Of a stretch of DNA of 11,316 bases, positions 1 to 6,653 are shown one piece after another. This DNA is from Pseudomonadota bacterium (GTDB lineage Bacteria; Myxococcota_A; Polyangia; Polyangiales; Polyangiaceae). Below the pieces are notes generated by a model. That model saw nothing but the letters and a program-made list of their open reading frames with translations. It was not told the origin of the DNA and made no database searches. A program made the translations under genes and the position numbers. The stretch covers positions 1 to 11,316 of the forward strand of contig JAEYOT010000120.1 of the NCBI GenBank assembly GCA_023411445.1, given 5' to 3'. How positions within the stretch are numbered: the first letter of the stretch is position 1; the number at the start of each line of letters is the position of its first letter.

Positions 1-1
1 G

Positions 2-2221
2 GCCATGGACGCGTACGAGAGCCGCTTCTGGCTCGCGGACGCGCGCTTCTGGATCGTGGTGCTGCAAGCCGGCATCGGCCGCACTCCGCAGCCCGCGGAG
101 GTGAAGGCCGCGCGCGACAGCGCTGCCTCGGTGCGGGATTCGAACGAGGACGACAAGTACCTGCAGCCGTCGGCGTACTACGTCGTCACCATCGCTGAGA
201 AGGTGCTCGAGGATCAGTACCGGGTGCACCAGGAGACGAACGGTCAGCAGGGCATCGAGAAGCGGGAGGAGCTGAAGTTCACGGGTGAGGGCGACGGCCG
301 TCGACCGGTGAAGGACGTGCTGCCGCCGCAGGTGCTAGAGGCGATCAAAGCGCGCGACGAGTACAACGACCGCATCCCGCTCGATCGCGATCCGCAGAAG
401 AACGGCTTGCTCTACGCGTTCCAGTCGGCGGACCTGTACTTCGTCTATGGCGACTTCGAGAACGCGCGCAAGCGCTTCATGCCGCTCTACGAGCAGAACT
501 GCGGCGTGAATGAGTGGGGCTACAGATCCTGGGAGAAGCTCATCAGCATGAGCAACTTCGAGGGCAACGCCGCGGAGAGCCGCAGGCTGGCGGAGGGCAA
601 GAGCTGCGCGTACGACGCCGAGACGCAGAAGGCGGAAGAGAGCATCCGAAAGCCCGTCAAACAGGGCGTCGCCTACCTCGACGCGCGCAAGCTGTACGAG
701 GAAGCGGAGAAGATGCCGGACGGCCCGGAGCGCAACAAGAAGTGGCGCGAAGCCGCCGCCGCCTACAAGGTGGCGCTGGACTCGGCGCCGGATCGCGATG
801 AGGCGCCCGAAGCCGCCATGAACGGCGCGTTCGCCTACAAGCAGGTCGGCGAGTACGACAAGGCGATCGAGATGTACGAGCTGTTCATCTCACGCTACGG
901 CAACGAGAAGACGCTCACGGCGCTGAGGAACGGCGACGCGAAGGCGAAGCCGCCGGTGGCGCCGCAGCCCAAGAAGTACGAGGAGCGCGTCCAGTACCTG
1001 CAGGGCGCCTACGACGCTTTAGCCGGCGCCTACGTGCTGTTCTTCAACTACCCGCGCGCCGCGGAGACCTACGACAAGATCAGCAACAACCAGCACTTCA
1101 ACGAGAAGAGCCGGCGGGAAGCGGCGCGGCAGGGTCTGTCGCTCTACGCCAGCCTGGGTGATCGCGGCGGTATGACGCGCGCTCGTGAGCGCTTCGCCAC
1201 GCTGGGCGCCTCACCGAAGGAGACGGCGGAGGCGGACTTCATCGTTGCTAGCGCGGAGCTCAAGCGCTGGGATCCGTACAGCGGCGACGAGGGCGCCAAC
1301 GGCGCGGCGCGGCGCAGCGCGCAGCGCGCGATGGACGACTACTACACCGCCAACCGCAACAAGGAGGCCGCTGCGCAGTACGCGGTGCAGGCGGCGTACT
1401 GGTCGGCCAAGACGCGCAAGGCGGTGTTGGCGGGCGACACCAACAAGTGGTGGAACAGTACGATCGAGGCGTTCGAGAAGTGGAAGCGCCTGGCGCCGCA
1501 AGAGGGCGGCCGGAGCAGCGCGCTCGGGTCTAGGGAGGCCAACATGGCCGCCGAGGCCGACTTCACGATGCAGGACGAAGAGCTCGCTCGCTCGTTCGAC
1601 TACGAGACGGGTCACCACCGCTATCGCGGCACGATGGTGGAGGTGATCAACACGTACAACAAGGACGCCGTCGAGGCGAAGAAGCATTACGACAAGCTCC
1701 AGCGCGTGATCGACAACTACGTGTCGCCCGAGTGGACCACGGCAGCGATCGCGCGGCAGGGCTCGCTCTACGACTCGCTGCGCACTGGCCTGTACAACAC
1801 GCGCCCGCCGGAGCTGAAGATCTTCGACGCCAAGACCGAGGCCATCATCAAGCGGGCCGAAGAGAGCGACAACCCGGACTTGCAGGAGAAGGCCGACGCT
1901 GCGCGCGTGAACGCGCAGAAGGCTTGGCGCGACAAGCGCGATCAGGAGCTCAACAGCGCCGACTCGATCATGATCGATCGCTACGGTAACGCCGTGGTCC
2001 TGGCCAAGCGCTACAACGTCGCAAACCCGCAGGTGATCCGCTCTATCCGTCGCCTCGCCTTCTTCACGGACGTGATCGGCGAAGCGAAGATGAAGCAGTT
2101 TACGGCCGGCGTTAAGGACCTCAACTACACCGAAGGTATGTTCCCGCGCATGCGCCCCGGTATCTCCTCCGCGCCGCCGCCGAACGGCACCCCCGCGCCC
2201 CTGCCGGCGTTCGTGCAATGA
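2..2221 (+). CDS. gltD: GltD/AgmU-like helical-repeat (TPR) protein, N-terminus outside window
   Basis: Open from the left edge, so the ATG at 5 is probably internal: the frame continues upstream, and M. xanthus AgmU/GltD is, from memory, well over 1,000 residues against about 739 here. The visible part is almost entirely charged, amphipathic helices. TPR-like pairs are recognisable around residues 131-165, 251-290 (pattern AFAYKQVGEYDKAIEMYE) and 340-390, counted from the ATG at 5. The C-terminus is a short Pro/Ala-rich tail after a conserved-looking IRRLAFFTDVIGEAKM segment. No membrane helix is visible. In M. xanthus GltD is a TPR scaffold of the Agl/Glt gliding complex, mainly envelope-associated. 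The name rests on helical-repeat character plus order: a GltE-like TPR lipoprotein follows at the stop codon, and a GltG/PglI-type protein lies further downstream. Any large TPR protein of a Glt or Nfs paralogue would look similar. Confidence 0.6.
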   Translation, partial: AMDAYESRFWLADARFWIVVLQAGIGRTPQPAEVKAARDSAASVRDSNEDDKYLQPSAYYVVTIAEKVLEDQYRVHQETNGQQGIEKREELKFTGEGDGRRPVKDVLPPQVLEAIKARDEYNDRIPLDRDPQKNGLLYAFQSADLYFVYGDFENARKRFMPLYEQNCGVNEWGYRSWEKLISMSNFEGNAAESRRLAEGKSCAYDAETQKAEESIRKPVKQGVAYLDARKLYEEAEKMPDGPERNKKWREAAAAYKVALDSAPDRDEAPEAAMNGAFAYKQVGEYDKAIEMYELFISRYGNEKTLTALRNGDAKAKPPVAPQPKKYEERVQYLQGAYDALAGAYVLFFNYPRAAETYDKISNNQHFNEKSRREAARQGLSLYASLGDRGGMTRARERFATLGASPKETAEADFIVASAELKRWDPYSGDEGANGAARRSAQRAMDDYYTANRNKEAAAQYAVQAAYWSAKTRKAVLAGDTNKWWNSTIEAFEKWKRLAPQEGGRSSALGSREANMAAEADFTMQDEELARSFDYETGHHRYRGTMVEVINTYNKDAVEAKKHYDKLQRVIDNYVSPEWTTAAIARQGSLYDSLRTGLYNTRPPELKIFDAKTEAIIKRAEESDNPDLQEKADAARVNAQKAWRDKRDQELNSADSIMIDRYGNAVVLAKRYNVANPQVIRSIRRLAFFTDVIGEAKMKQFTAGVKDLNYTEGMFPRMRPGISSAPPPNGTPAPLPAFVQ

Positions 2222-2225
2222 AGGA
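2221..2225 (+). promoter_or_regulatory. Ribosome binding site AAGGA deciding the gltE start
   Basis: AAGGA lies 7 nt before the ATG at 2233. The alternative ATG at 2218 overlaps the previous stop as ATGA but has no purine-rich site before it. Start 2233 is therefore preferred. Start 2218 could still be used by translational coupling and would add five residues. Confidence 0.5.
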
Positions 2226-2232
2226 CCAGGTC

Positions 2233-3564
2233 ATGCAGAGCCTCGTAACCAGTTGTAAGCTCGGCGGCTTCGGCGTCTTGATCAGCCTGTGCGTCGCTTG
2301 CGGCGGTGACGCCGCCGGCACGGGCGGAGCGAAGACTCCGGACGCCGTAGCGCCGCCGCCCGCGGCGCCGGAGGGCGGCGTCGCGACCAACCCGCAAGGT
2401 CAGCAGTTCGGGGTGAGCGACTCGCCGACCAGCGGGGAGGGCGCGCAGCGACCGGCCATGAATGCCAGCGCGCTCGGCTCGTACCAAGCCGGGATGCAGG
2501 CCTTCCAAGCGGGCGATCTGCAGGGCGCCAAGAATCAGTTCTTGGCCGCGGCTCAGGCCGATCCGAAAGCCTATCAGGCGTACTACTCGCTCGGTGTCGT
2601 ACGCGAACGGCTGAACGAGACGTCCGGTGCGCTGCAAGCTTATCGGCAGGCGACCACGATCGTGCCCGACTACGAGCCGGCGATCGTGGCCTACGGCGTG
2701 CTGCTCGCGCGCACGGGCAAGCCCGATGAGGCCAACGAGTTCTTAACCGCGCGGCAGGCGCAAATGCCGAAGAGCGCTGCCGTCACGGGCGCGCTGGCCG
2801 AAGTGAAGTCGATCCAGGGGGACTCCGGGGCGGCGCAGCGCCTCGCGCAAGAGGCCCTGAAGAAGAACCCGGACTATCGCCCAGCCATGATCACGCTGGC
2901 GCGCGACCACTACCGCTCGCGACGTCTGGATCTCGCGCTCTACGCGCTGCGCGGCATCCTCGACGGCTACGGCGACGAGAACCCGCCTCGAGACAAGAAC
3001 AACGCCGAGGCTCGCTTGCTGCGCGGCTTGATCTACAAGGAGCAGGGCCTGAAGGCGTCCGCCATCCCGGAGCTGCAGAAGGCGATCGAGCTCCGCCCGG
3101 ATCTGGTCGAGGCGCGCGTTCACCTTGCCAACTATTTGCTCGAGTCAGGCAACGCCAGCGAGGCAGCCGGCCTGCTGGAGGGGGCGCTGCGCTACGACTC
3201 GCTGAACGTGCTGGCGCGGCTCAACCTGGGTGACGCCTACCGCTTGCTGGGCAAGACCGCCGAAGCGCAGCGCGAGCTGGACTGGGTCGTGAAGACGGCG
3301 CCCAGCACGGCCCAGGCGCACTACAACCTCGGCCTGCTCTACCTGTTCTCGGCCAGCGTGCCCGGGATGACGCCGACGCAGGCGGCCGATCGCGCCATCA
3401 TCGAGCTGGAGCAGTACAAGAAGCTCAAGCCGCGCAGCGCCGGTGGCACGCCGGACGATACCGATGAGCTGATCACGCGCGCCAAGACGCAGAAGGCGCT
3501 GGCCGAGGCCAAAGCGGCTGAAGCCGCAGCCGCTCCACCCCCGGCCGCTCCGGCAGGCAACTGA
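2233..3564 (+). CDS. gltE: GltE/AglT-like TPR lipoprotein
   Basis: A 443-residue exported TPR protein. A short n-region and hydrophobic stretch (LGGFGVLISLCVAC) end at Cys23, followed by Gly/Ala/Pro-rich linker, as in a lipoprotein. The lipobox C-V-A-C is imperfect because position -3 is Cys rather than Leu/Val/Ile. From about residue 80 to 395 there are tandem TPR units, with clear examples QAYYSLGVVRERLNETSGAL, LLRGLIYKEQGLKASAIPEL, VHLANYLLESGNASEAAGLL and LNLGDAYRLLGKTAEAQREL. An Ala/Lys/Glu helix and Pro/Ala tail close the protein. In M. xanthus AglT/GltE is a TPR component of the gliding complex acting with GltD. The gene starts at or just after the stop of the gltD-like gene and ends 15 nt before the next start, so the genes form one operon. 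The family name comes from domain layout and synteny; the TPR fold alone is not specific. Confidence 0.62.
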   Translation: MQSLVTSCKLGGFGVLISLCVACGGDAAGTGGAKTPDAVAPPPAAPEGGVATNPQGQQFGVSDSPTSGEGAQRPAMNASALGSYQAGMQAFQAGDLQGAKNQFLAAAQADPKAYQAYYSLGVVRERLNETSGALQAYRQATTIVPDYEPAIVAYGVLLARTGKPDEANEFLTARQAQMPKSAAVTGALAEVKSIQGDSGAAQRLAQEALKKNPDYRPAMITLARDHYRSRRLDLALYALRGILDGYGDENPPRDKNNAEARLLRGLIYKEQGLKASAIPELQKAIELRPDLVEARVHLANYLLESGNASEAAGLLEGALRYDSLNVLARLNLGDAYRLLGKTAEAQRELDWVVKTAPSTAQAHYNLGLLYLFSASVPGMTPTQAADRAIIELEQYKKLKPRSAGGTPDDTDELITRAKTQKALAEAKAAEAAAAPPPAAPAGN

Positions 3565-3569
3565 CTCAC

Positions 3570-3574
3570 GAGGA
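3570..3574 (+). promoter_or_regulatory. Ribosome binding site GAGGA for the small secreted protein
   Basis: GAGGA ends 5 nt before the ATG at 3580 and overlaps the alternative ATG at 3574. A site cannot serve a start inside itself, so 3580 is the better start. Confidence 0.55.
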
Positions 3575-3579
3575 TGAAC

Positions 3580-3822
3580 ATGAAGCGCATTTCGCACCTC
3601 TCGCTCGCCGCCGTCGCGCTGTGCTCGCTCTTGCCTGACAGCGCGCTGGCCCAGAAGAAGCCGCGCGTTGTCACGATCAGCGAGGTCACGATCGTGGGTC
3701 GCGTGCAGAAGCCGATCGCCGCGGTGGACGTGAGCCGCATTCAGCCCAAGCTGACACTGGCGGAGCTGCGCCAGCCGTTTCTCGATCGCATCGAGAAGGC
3801 CGTTTATAACGATCCGTTCTGA
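3580..3822 (+). CDS. Small secreted protein in the GltF position
   Basis: An 80-residue protein with a clear signal peptide: MKR n-region, hydrophobic core through residue 22, and cleavage predicted after ALA at 24. The mature part is only about 56 residues. It opens with basic QKKPR, continues with a beta-like segment (VVTISEVTIVGRVQKPIAAV), then a helical segment (TLAELRQPFLDRIEKAV) and ends NDPF. There is no cysteine or membrane anchor after cleavage, so a free periplasmic protein is expected. It lies 15 nt after the GltE-like gene and 3 nt before the next start, within the operon. By order it corresponds to gltF of M. xanthus, a component without a known domain. I assign this by position only, and the next gene (3826-4194) is the other candidate for that slot. 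Start 3580 was chosen for its ribosome binding site; the ATG at 3574 would add two residues. Confidence 0.65.
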   Translation: MKRISHLSLAAVALCSLLPDSALAQKKPRVVTISEVTIVGRVQKPIAAVDVSRIQPKLTLAELRQPFLDRIEKAVYNDPF

Positions 3823-3825
3823 GCC

Positions 3826-4194
3826 GTGCTAACGCCGCTCGTCGCCGGCGTGCTATCCGCGCTCTCGCTTTCGTACGCGCTCTGGACTTGGCGGCGCTGT
3901 GCTCGACTCAGCGGCGCGGCGCTCATCGAGACCGATCCGCTCGAGCTTCGGCTCGCGCAGAAGGAGCTCGCGCTACAGCTCGCGCTGGGGGTTCGCACCG
4001 TCCGCGCCCTGGCTCGCGCCACCTTGTTCGCCGGGACCGGTTTGGCGGTGTGGGCGTTGACGGGTGGGAGCGCTCACTACCTCGAGGCTGGGATCTGCTT
4101 CATCCTTGGCTTCTGCGGCTGGGCTGCCTGTGGCGAGGTGGAGCGCCGCATCGGCCCCTTGGCCAAGGCGGGGCGGGGGCGCGGGCTTTCGTAA
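3826..4194 (+). CDS. Unrecognised small inner membrane protein, three predicted helices
   Basis: A 122-residue ORF starting at GTG 3 nt after the previous stop, without a strong ribosome binding site, so translation is probably coupled. Predicted membrane helices lie at about residues 4-21, 62-80 and 85-103. Between the first and second is a charged amphipathic helix (about 35-60, with LELRLAQKELALQLAL), and the C-terminus is basic (about 105-120). The layout of one helix, a cytoplasmic helical segment, then a close helix pair recalls a shrunken MotA/TolQ/ExbB proton-channel subunit. The diagnostic residues of that family are not convincing here, so this is only a suggestion. It sits between the GltF-position gene and the GltG-like gene and could be a membrane partner of the complex. 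High-GC DNA produces chance ORFs, but the tight spacing and clear hydrophobic pattern support a real gene. Confidence 0.6.
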   Translation: MLTPLVAGVLSALSLSYALWTWRRCARLSGAALIETDPLELRLAQKELALQLALGVRTVRALARATLFAGTGLAVWALTGGSAHYLEAGICFILGFCGWAACGEVERRIGPLAKAGRGRGLS

Positions 4195-4256
4195 ACCAAC
4201 AAGGTGACAAGCCTTTCAGCCTTGGCTAGCCTGATGGAACTTTGTGAAGTGGCCGT

Positions 4257-4286
4257 TGTCGGCGTTCGTTAGAGCGAACGACGGCG
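4257..4286 (+). repeat. Imperfect hairpin in the 165-nt gap before gltG
   Basis: A perfect 6-bp stem (CGTTCG at 4263-4268, CGAACG at 4275-4280, loop TTAGAG) is extended outward, past one G-A mismatch, by G-C, C-G, a T-G wobble, G-C and another T-G wobble. No T-run follows, so it is not a standard intrinsic terminator. It could be a leader structure of the gltG mRNA, a processing site or a Rho-type boundary. The rest of the gap 4195-4359 shows no ORF and no promoter I can defend. Confidence 0.35.
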
Positions 4287-4347
4287 TGGCGCGTAAGCAA
4301 ATGACGCCTGACTCCTCGTAAGGGGGAGGGCCGACGGCAGAGCGGAC

Positions 4348-4353
4348 AGAGGA
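4348..4353 (+). promoter_or_regulatory. Ribosome binding site AGAGGA for gltG
   Basis: AGAGGA lies 6 nt before the ATG at 4360, the best ribosome binding site of the Glt cluster. It fixes the start of the GltG-like protein. Confidence 0.65.
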
Positions 4354-4359
4354 TATTCG

Positions 4360-5769
4360 ATGACCCAGCAGCAGCCCGGAACGTCGCAGCGCCCTGGTCA
4401 AATGACCGCAGTCATGCGGGCCGTCGCCGCCAACGCCGGCCCGAAGGTGCTGCGCATCGGCGTGGTGCAGGGCGGGCGCGTCGCCGAAGAGCGGATCATC
4501 AAGCAGCGCACCCACGTCACCGTCGGCGCCAACGAAAAGAACATGTTCGTGGTGTCGACGCAGAACCTGCCGGCCACCTTCCGCCTGTTCGAGCTAGTCG
4601 GCAACGACTACCACGTGAACTTCCTGGACGGCATGACAGGTCGCATCGCCCTGCCGACCGGCATCTCGGATCTGAGCATGCTGAAGGGGCAGGCCAAGCG
4701 CAGCGCGCAGGGCGCCTACCAGGTTCGGCTCACGGAGGACTCGCGCGGCAAGATCGTGATCGGGGACACGACCTTCCTCTTTCAGTTCGTGGCGCCGCCG
4801 CCGGTGCAGCCCAAGCCGCAACTCCCCGTCGCGGTCCTGCGCGGCGCGAGCAGCATGGACTGGAACACGACCATCATCGCGGCGCTCTCGTTCTTGTGCC
4901 ATTTCATGGCGCTTGGCCTGATCTATTCGGACTGGCTGGATCCGGTGATCGACGACGAGGTGAGCGTCGCGGGCTTGATCGACTCGCTCAAGAACCTGCC
5001 GCCGCCGCCGCCGGTCGAAGAAAAGCCGGAGGAAACGCCGGACGAGACCAAGCCCGCAGAGAAGCCGGCTGAGGTCGCCAAGCCCGCTGCCGGACAGCAA
5101 GCTCCCGCCGGCCAGAAAGGGCCTGCAGGGCAGCAGATGAGCGCCAAGGAAACGGCGGCGCTCTCCAACGAGCTCGACAAGATCGACATGGCCGTGCTCG
5201 CGTTCGCCGGCACCGGGCCTGCGACGGCGGGCGTGCTCAAGAGCGGTGAGGTGCCGACTGGCTCGCTCGATCAGGCTGCGGCCAGCGCGGCAGCGGTCGG
5301 AGCCGGCGGCGGCGATCTCAACCTCAAGGGTGGTGGCGGCGCGATCCGGCCCGGTGCTGCAGGCGGCGGCCTCGCCGGCATCGGCTCCACGGGTCGCGGC
5401 ACCGGGACGGAAGGCTCCGGTACGGGAGCGAAGGTGGAAGGTCCGAAGGGCAACGCGAACGTGGGCGGAGCCGCCGTCAGCGGTGGTACCGTGAGCAACG
5501 CCGCTCGCGTGGTCGCGGGCATGCGGGCCGGTTTCCGTAACTGCTACCAGCGCGGCTTGGCCGAGAACCCAGACTCCGCCGGCAGCATCCGCCTCACGAT
5601 TCGCGTCGGTCCGGGTGGCGAAGTGGCGGGGGTGACTCCGTCCGCCTCCGGGAGCTTGCCGGCGTCGGTCGTTTCCTGCGTCGTGGCGCGCGCTCAAGCC
5701 GCGCAGTTCGACCCGCCCGAGGGTGGCAGCGCTGTCATCGCAGTGCCGGTCACGTTCGTGAAGCAGTAG
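4360..5769 (+). CDS. gltG: GltG/PglI-type FHA-like, TonB-like gliding-machine protein
   Basis: A 469-residue, single-pass inner membrane protein. Residues 30-145 form a beta-rich cytoplasmic domain resembling FHA, with VTVG at 53-56 and a GNDYHVNFLDG segment at 81-91. One membrane span lies at about 168-188 (TTIIAALSFLCHFMALGLIY). It is followed by acidic residues, a PPPPPP run at 204-208 onward and a Pro/Lys/Glu linker like that of TonB, then a Gly/Ala-rich stretch (about 310-375). The C-terminal domain (379-469) matches the AgmX/PglI C-terminal family: FRNCYQRGL, a beta strand with RVGPGGEV, then a Cys-containing helix and a final strand VPVTF. Cys395 and Cys440 are placed to form a disulfide. 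In M. xanthus GltG and GltJ use this layout to reach across the periplasm to outer membrane Glt proteins. The nonspecific part is whether this is a Glt, Nfs or other paralogue of the family. Confidence 0.8.
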   Translation: MTQQQPGTSQRPGQMTAVMRAVAANAGPKVLRIGVVQGGRVAEERIIKQRTHVTVGANEKNMFVVSTQNLPATFRLFELVGNDYHVNFLDGMTGRIALPTGISDLSMLKGQAKRSAQGAYQVRLTEDSRGKIVIGDTTFLFQFVAPPPVQPKPQLPVAVLRGASSMDWNTTIIAALSFLCHFMALGLIYSDWLDPVIDDEVSVAGLIDSLKNLPPPPPVEEKPEETPDETKPAEKPAEVAKPAAGQQAPAGQKGPAGQQMSAKETAALSNELDKIDMAVLAFAGTGPATAGVLKSGEVPTGSLDQAAASAAAVGAGGGDLNLKGGGGAIRPGAAGGGLAGIGSTGRGTGTEGSGTGAKVEGPKGNANVGGAAVSGGTVSNAARVVAGMRAGFRNCYQRGLAENPDSAGSIRLTIRVGPGGEVAGVTPSASGSLPASVVSCVVARAQAAQFDPPEGGSAVIAVPVTFVKQ

Positions 5770-5798
5770 CGCTTTGCGCCAGAATCCAGTGGCGACTT

Positions 5799-5810
5799 GG
5801 CCAATTGGCC
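5799..5810. repeat. Perfect 12-bp palindrome GGCCAATTGGCC
   Basis: Perfectly self-complementary, 30 nt after the gltG stop and about 140 nt upstream of the -35 box of the next operon. It could be a regulator binding site but is far from the promoter, and a restriction-type palindrome of this size can arise by chance. The rest of 5770-5950 holds no convincing gene; a 22-codon ORF at 5842 has no support. A small GCGC-TTT-GCGC stem right at the gltG stop is too weak to call a terminator. Confidence 0.3.
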
Positions 5811-5950
5811 GTTAGTTGCCGCGCCTTGAATCTTCGCGCTAATGCGGCATCGAACTACTCGGGCCGGCCATGCATTCGAGCGCGAACGGAACCACCCGGG
5901 TCAACGTTGAAGCCGCGGACATTAGCCACGTTTCCGTCGGGCTCGGCGCG

Positions 5951-5980
5951 TTGACACGCTGCGAAATGGGCTCCTATACT
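5951..5980 (+). promoter_or_regulatory. Sigma70-type promoter of the export operon
   Basis: TTGACA at 5951-5956 is a perfect -35 box and TATACT at 5975-5980 is one base from the TATAAT consensus, with an 18-nt spacer. It stands at the end of a 240-nt gap, and transcription starting near 5987 would give a leader of about 23 nt before the ATG at 6010. In a genome this GC-rich such a match is unlikely by chance. It indicates constitutive-type housekeeping expression, independent of the upstream Glt cluster. Confidence 0.8.
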
Positions 5981-5992
5981 GCATCGGCTTCT

Positions 5993-5998
5993 AGGAGG
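5993..5998 (+). promoter_or_regulatory. Ribosome binding site AGGAGG
   Basis: A full anti-Shine-Dalgarno match. It lies 11 nt before the ATG at 6010, slightly far, and 20 nt before the in-frame ATG at 6019, so 6010 is preferred. Confidence 0.6.
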
Positions 5999-6009
5999 GC
6001 ATCGAGCGT

Positions 6010-6588
6010 ATGCGACTCATGACTAAGTCTTGGGCTATTGCCTGTCTAGCCGTTGCGGCACTCAGCGGCGTCGGCGTCGCGATCGCGCAGGAAGGCCAGG
6101 CACCCGCCGCGGCTCCTCGCGAGGTGAGTGGCGGGCAGGACCTGAACCTCACTCCCGCGCAGATGCTCGAGAACGCGCAATCCGCCATCCCAGCGATGGA
6201 GAGCTTGCGCAAGTCCGTGTCGGAGCAGCTGGACGACGCGAAGAAGAAGAAGGACATCGTCAAGTCCCTCTGCTTGGACGACAAGGTCAAGCAAATGAAG
6301 CTTGCGTCCGACACGGCAAACGACCGCATCGTATCGCTGACCGCTGCCGCGACGCAGAACGACGCGGATCGCGCGCGTCACGAGTTCACCGTGATCCAGG
6401 TGCTGCGTCAGCGCGTGCAGACGTTGGTTTCTGAAGCTCAGCAGTGCATCGGTGAAGAGACCGGTTTCGTCGGCAACGCGGAGATCAGCGTGGACATCGA
6501 TCCCGCAGTGCCAGACGCGGATCCTTCGGATTTCCCCGACGACGACATCGTGAGCGATCCCCCATTGCTCAGCAGCCCAACGCTGTAG
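6010..6588 (+). CDS. Secreted helical protein with two cysteines, function unknown
   Basis: A 192-residue protein with a signal peptide: hydrophobic core at residues 8-25 and cleavage expected after AIA at 26. After a short Ala/Pro/Gly linker, residues 48-147 are continuous charged amphipathic helix, likely a coiled-coil or helical hairpin, with a basic KKKK patch near 78-81. Cys88 and Cys146 sit in the two halves and could form a disulfide closing the hairpin. The tail (about 155-192) is strongly acidic (DADPSDFPDDD) and ends in Pro/Ser/Leu. I do not recognise the family. It is the first gene after a strong promoter and lies 65 nt before the Wzp-like barrel gene, so a periplasmic accessory role in polysaccharide export is a reasonable inference from context alone. 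Confidence 0.75.
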   Translation: MRLMTKSWAIACLAVAALSGVGVAIAQEGQAPAAAPREVSGGQDLNLTPAQMLENAQSAIPAMESLRKSVSEQLDDAKKKKDIVKSLCLDDKVKQMKLASDTANDRIVSLTAAATQNDADRARHEFTVIQVLRQRVQTLVSEAQQCIGEETGFVGNAEISVDIDPAVPDADPSDFPDDDIVSDPPLLSSPTL

Positions 6589-6653
6589 CAATTCATCGAA
6601 GACCGAGTAGTCTCTCCAGCTTCGTCACCAGGTTCGAATTCTTACGAGTTGCG

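Noticed and set aside
1211..2218. 335-codon open frame on the - strand opposite the gltD-like gene
   Set aside because: Composition is Arg/Val/Leu/His-rich as expected for the antisense of a high-GC gene, with no recognisable domain. The + strand has clear TPR protein structure.
4231..4250. Sigma54-like element (TGGAAC followed by TTTGTG)
   Set aside because: The second GC dinucleotide at the required distance is missing, so it does not fit the -24/-12 consensus.
4594..5697. 367-codon open frame on the - strand opposite gltG
   Set aside because: Arg-rich and without domain features; the + strand frame carries a membrane span and the AgmX/PglI C-terminal domain.
5769..5780. GCGC-TTT-GCGC stem at the gltG stop as terminator
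   Set aside because: Only 4 bp of stem, a 3-nt loop and no T-run.
5842..5910. 22-codon ATG ORF in the gap after gltG
   Set aside because: No ribosome binding site, no recognisable sequence, and of a size expected by chance.
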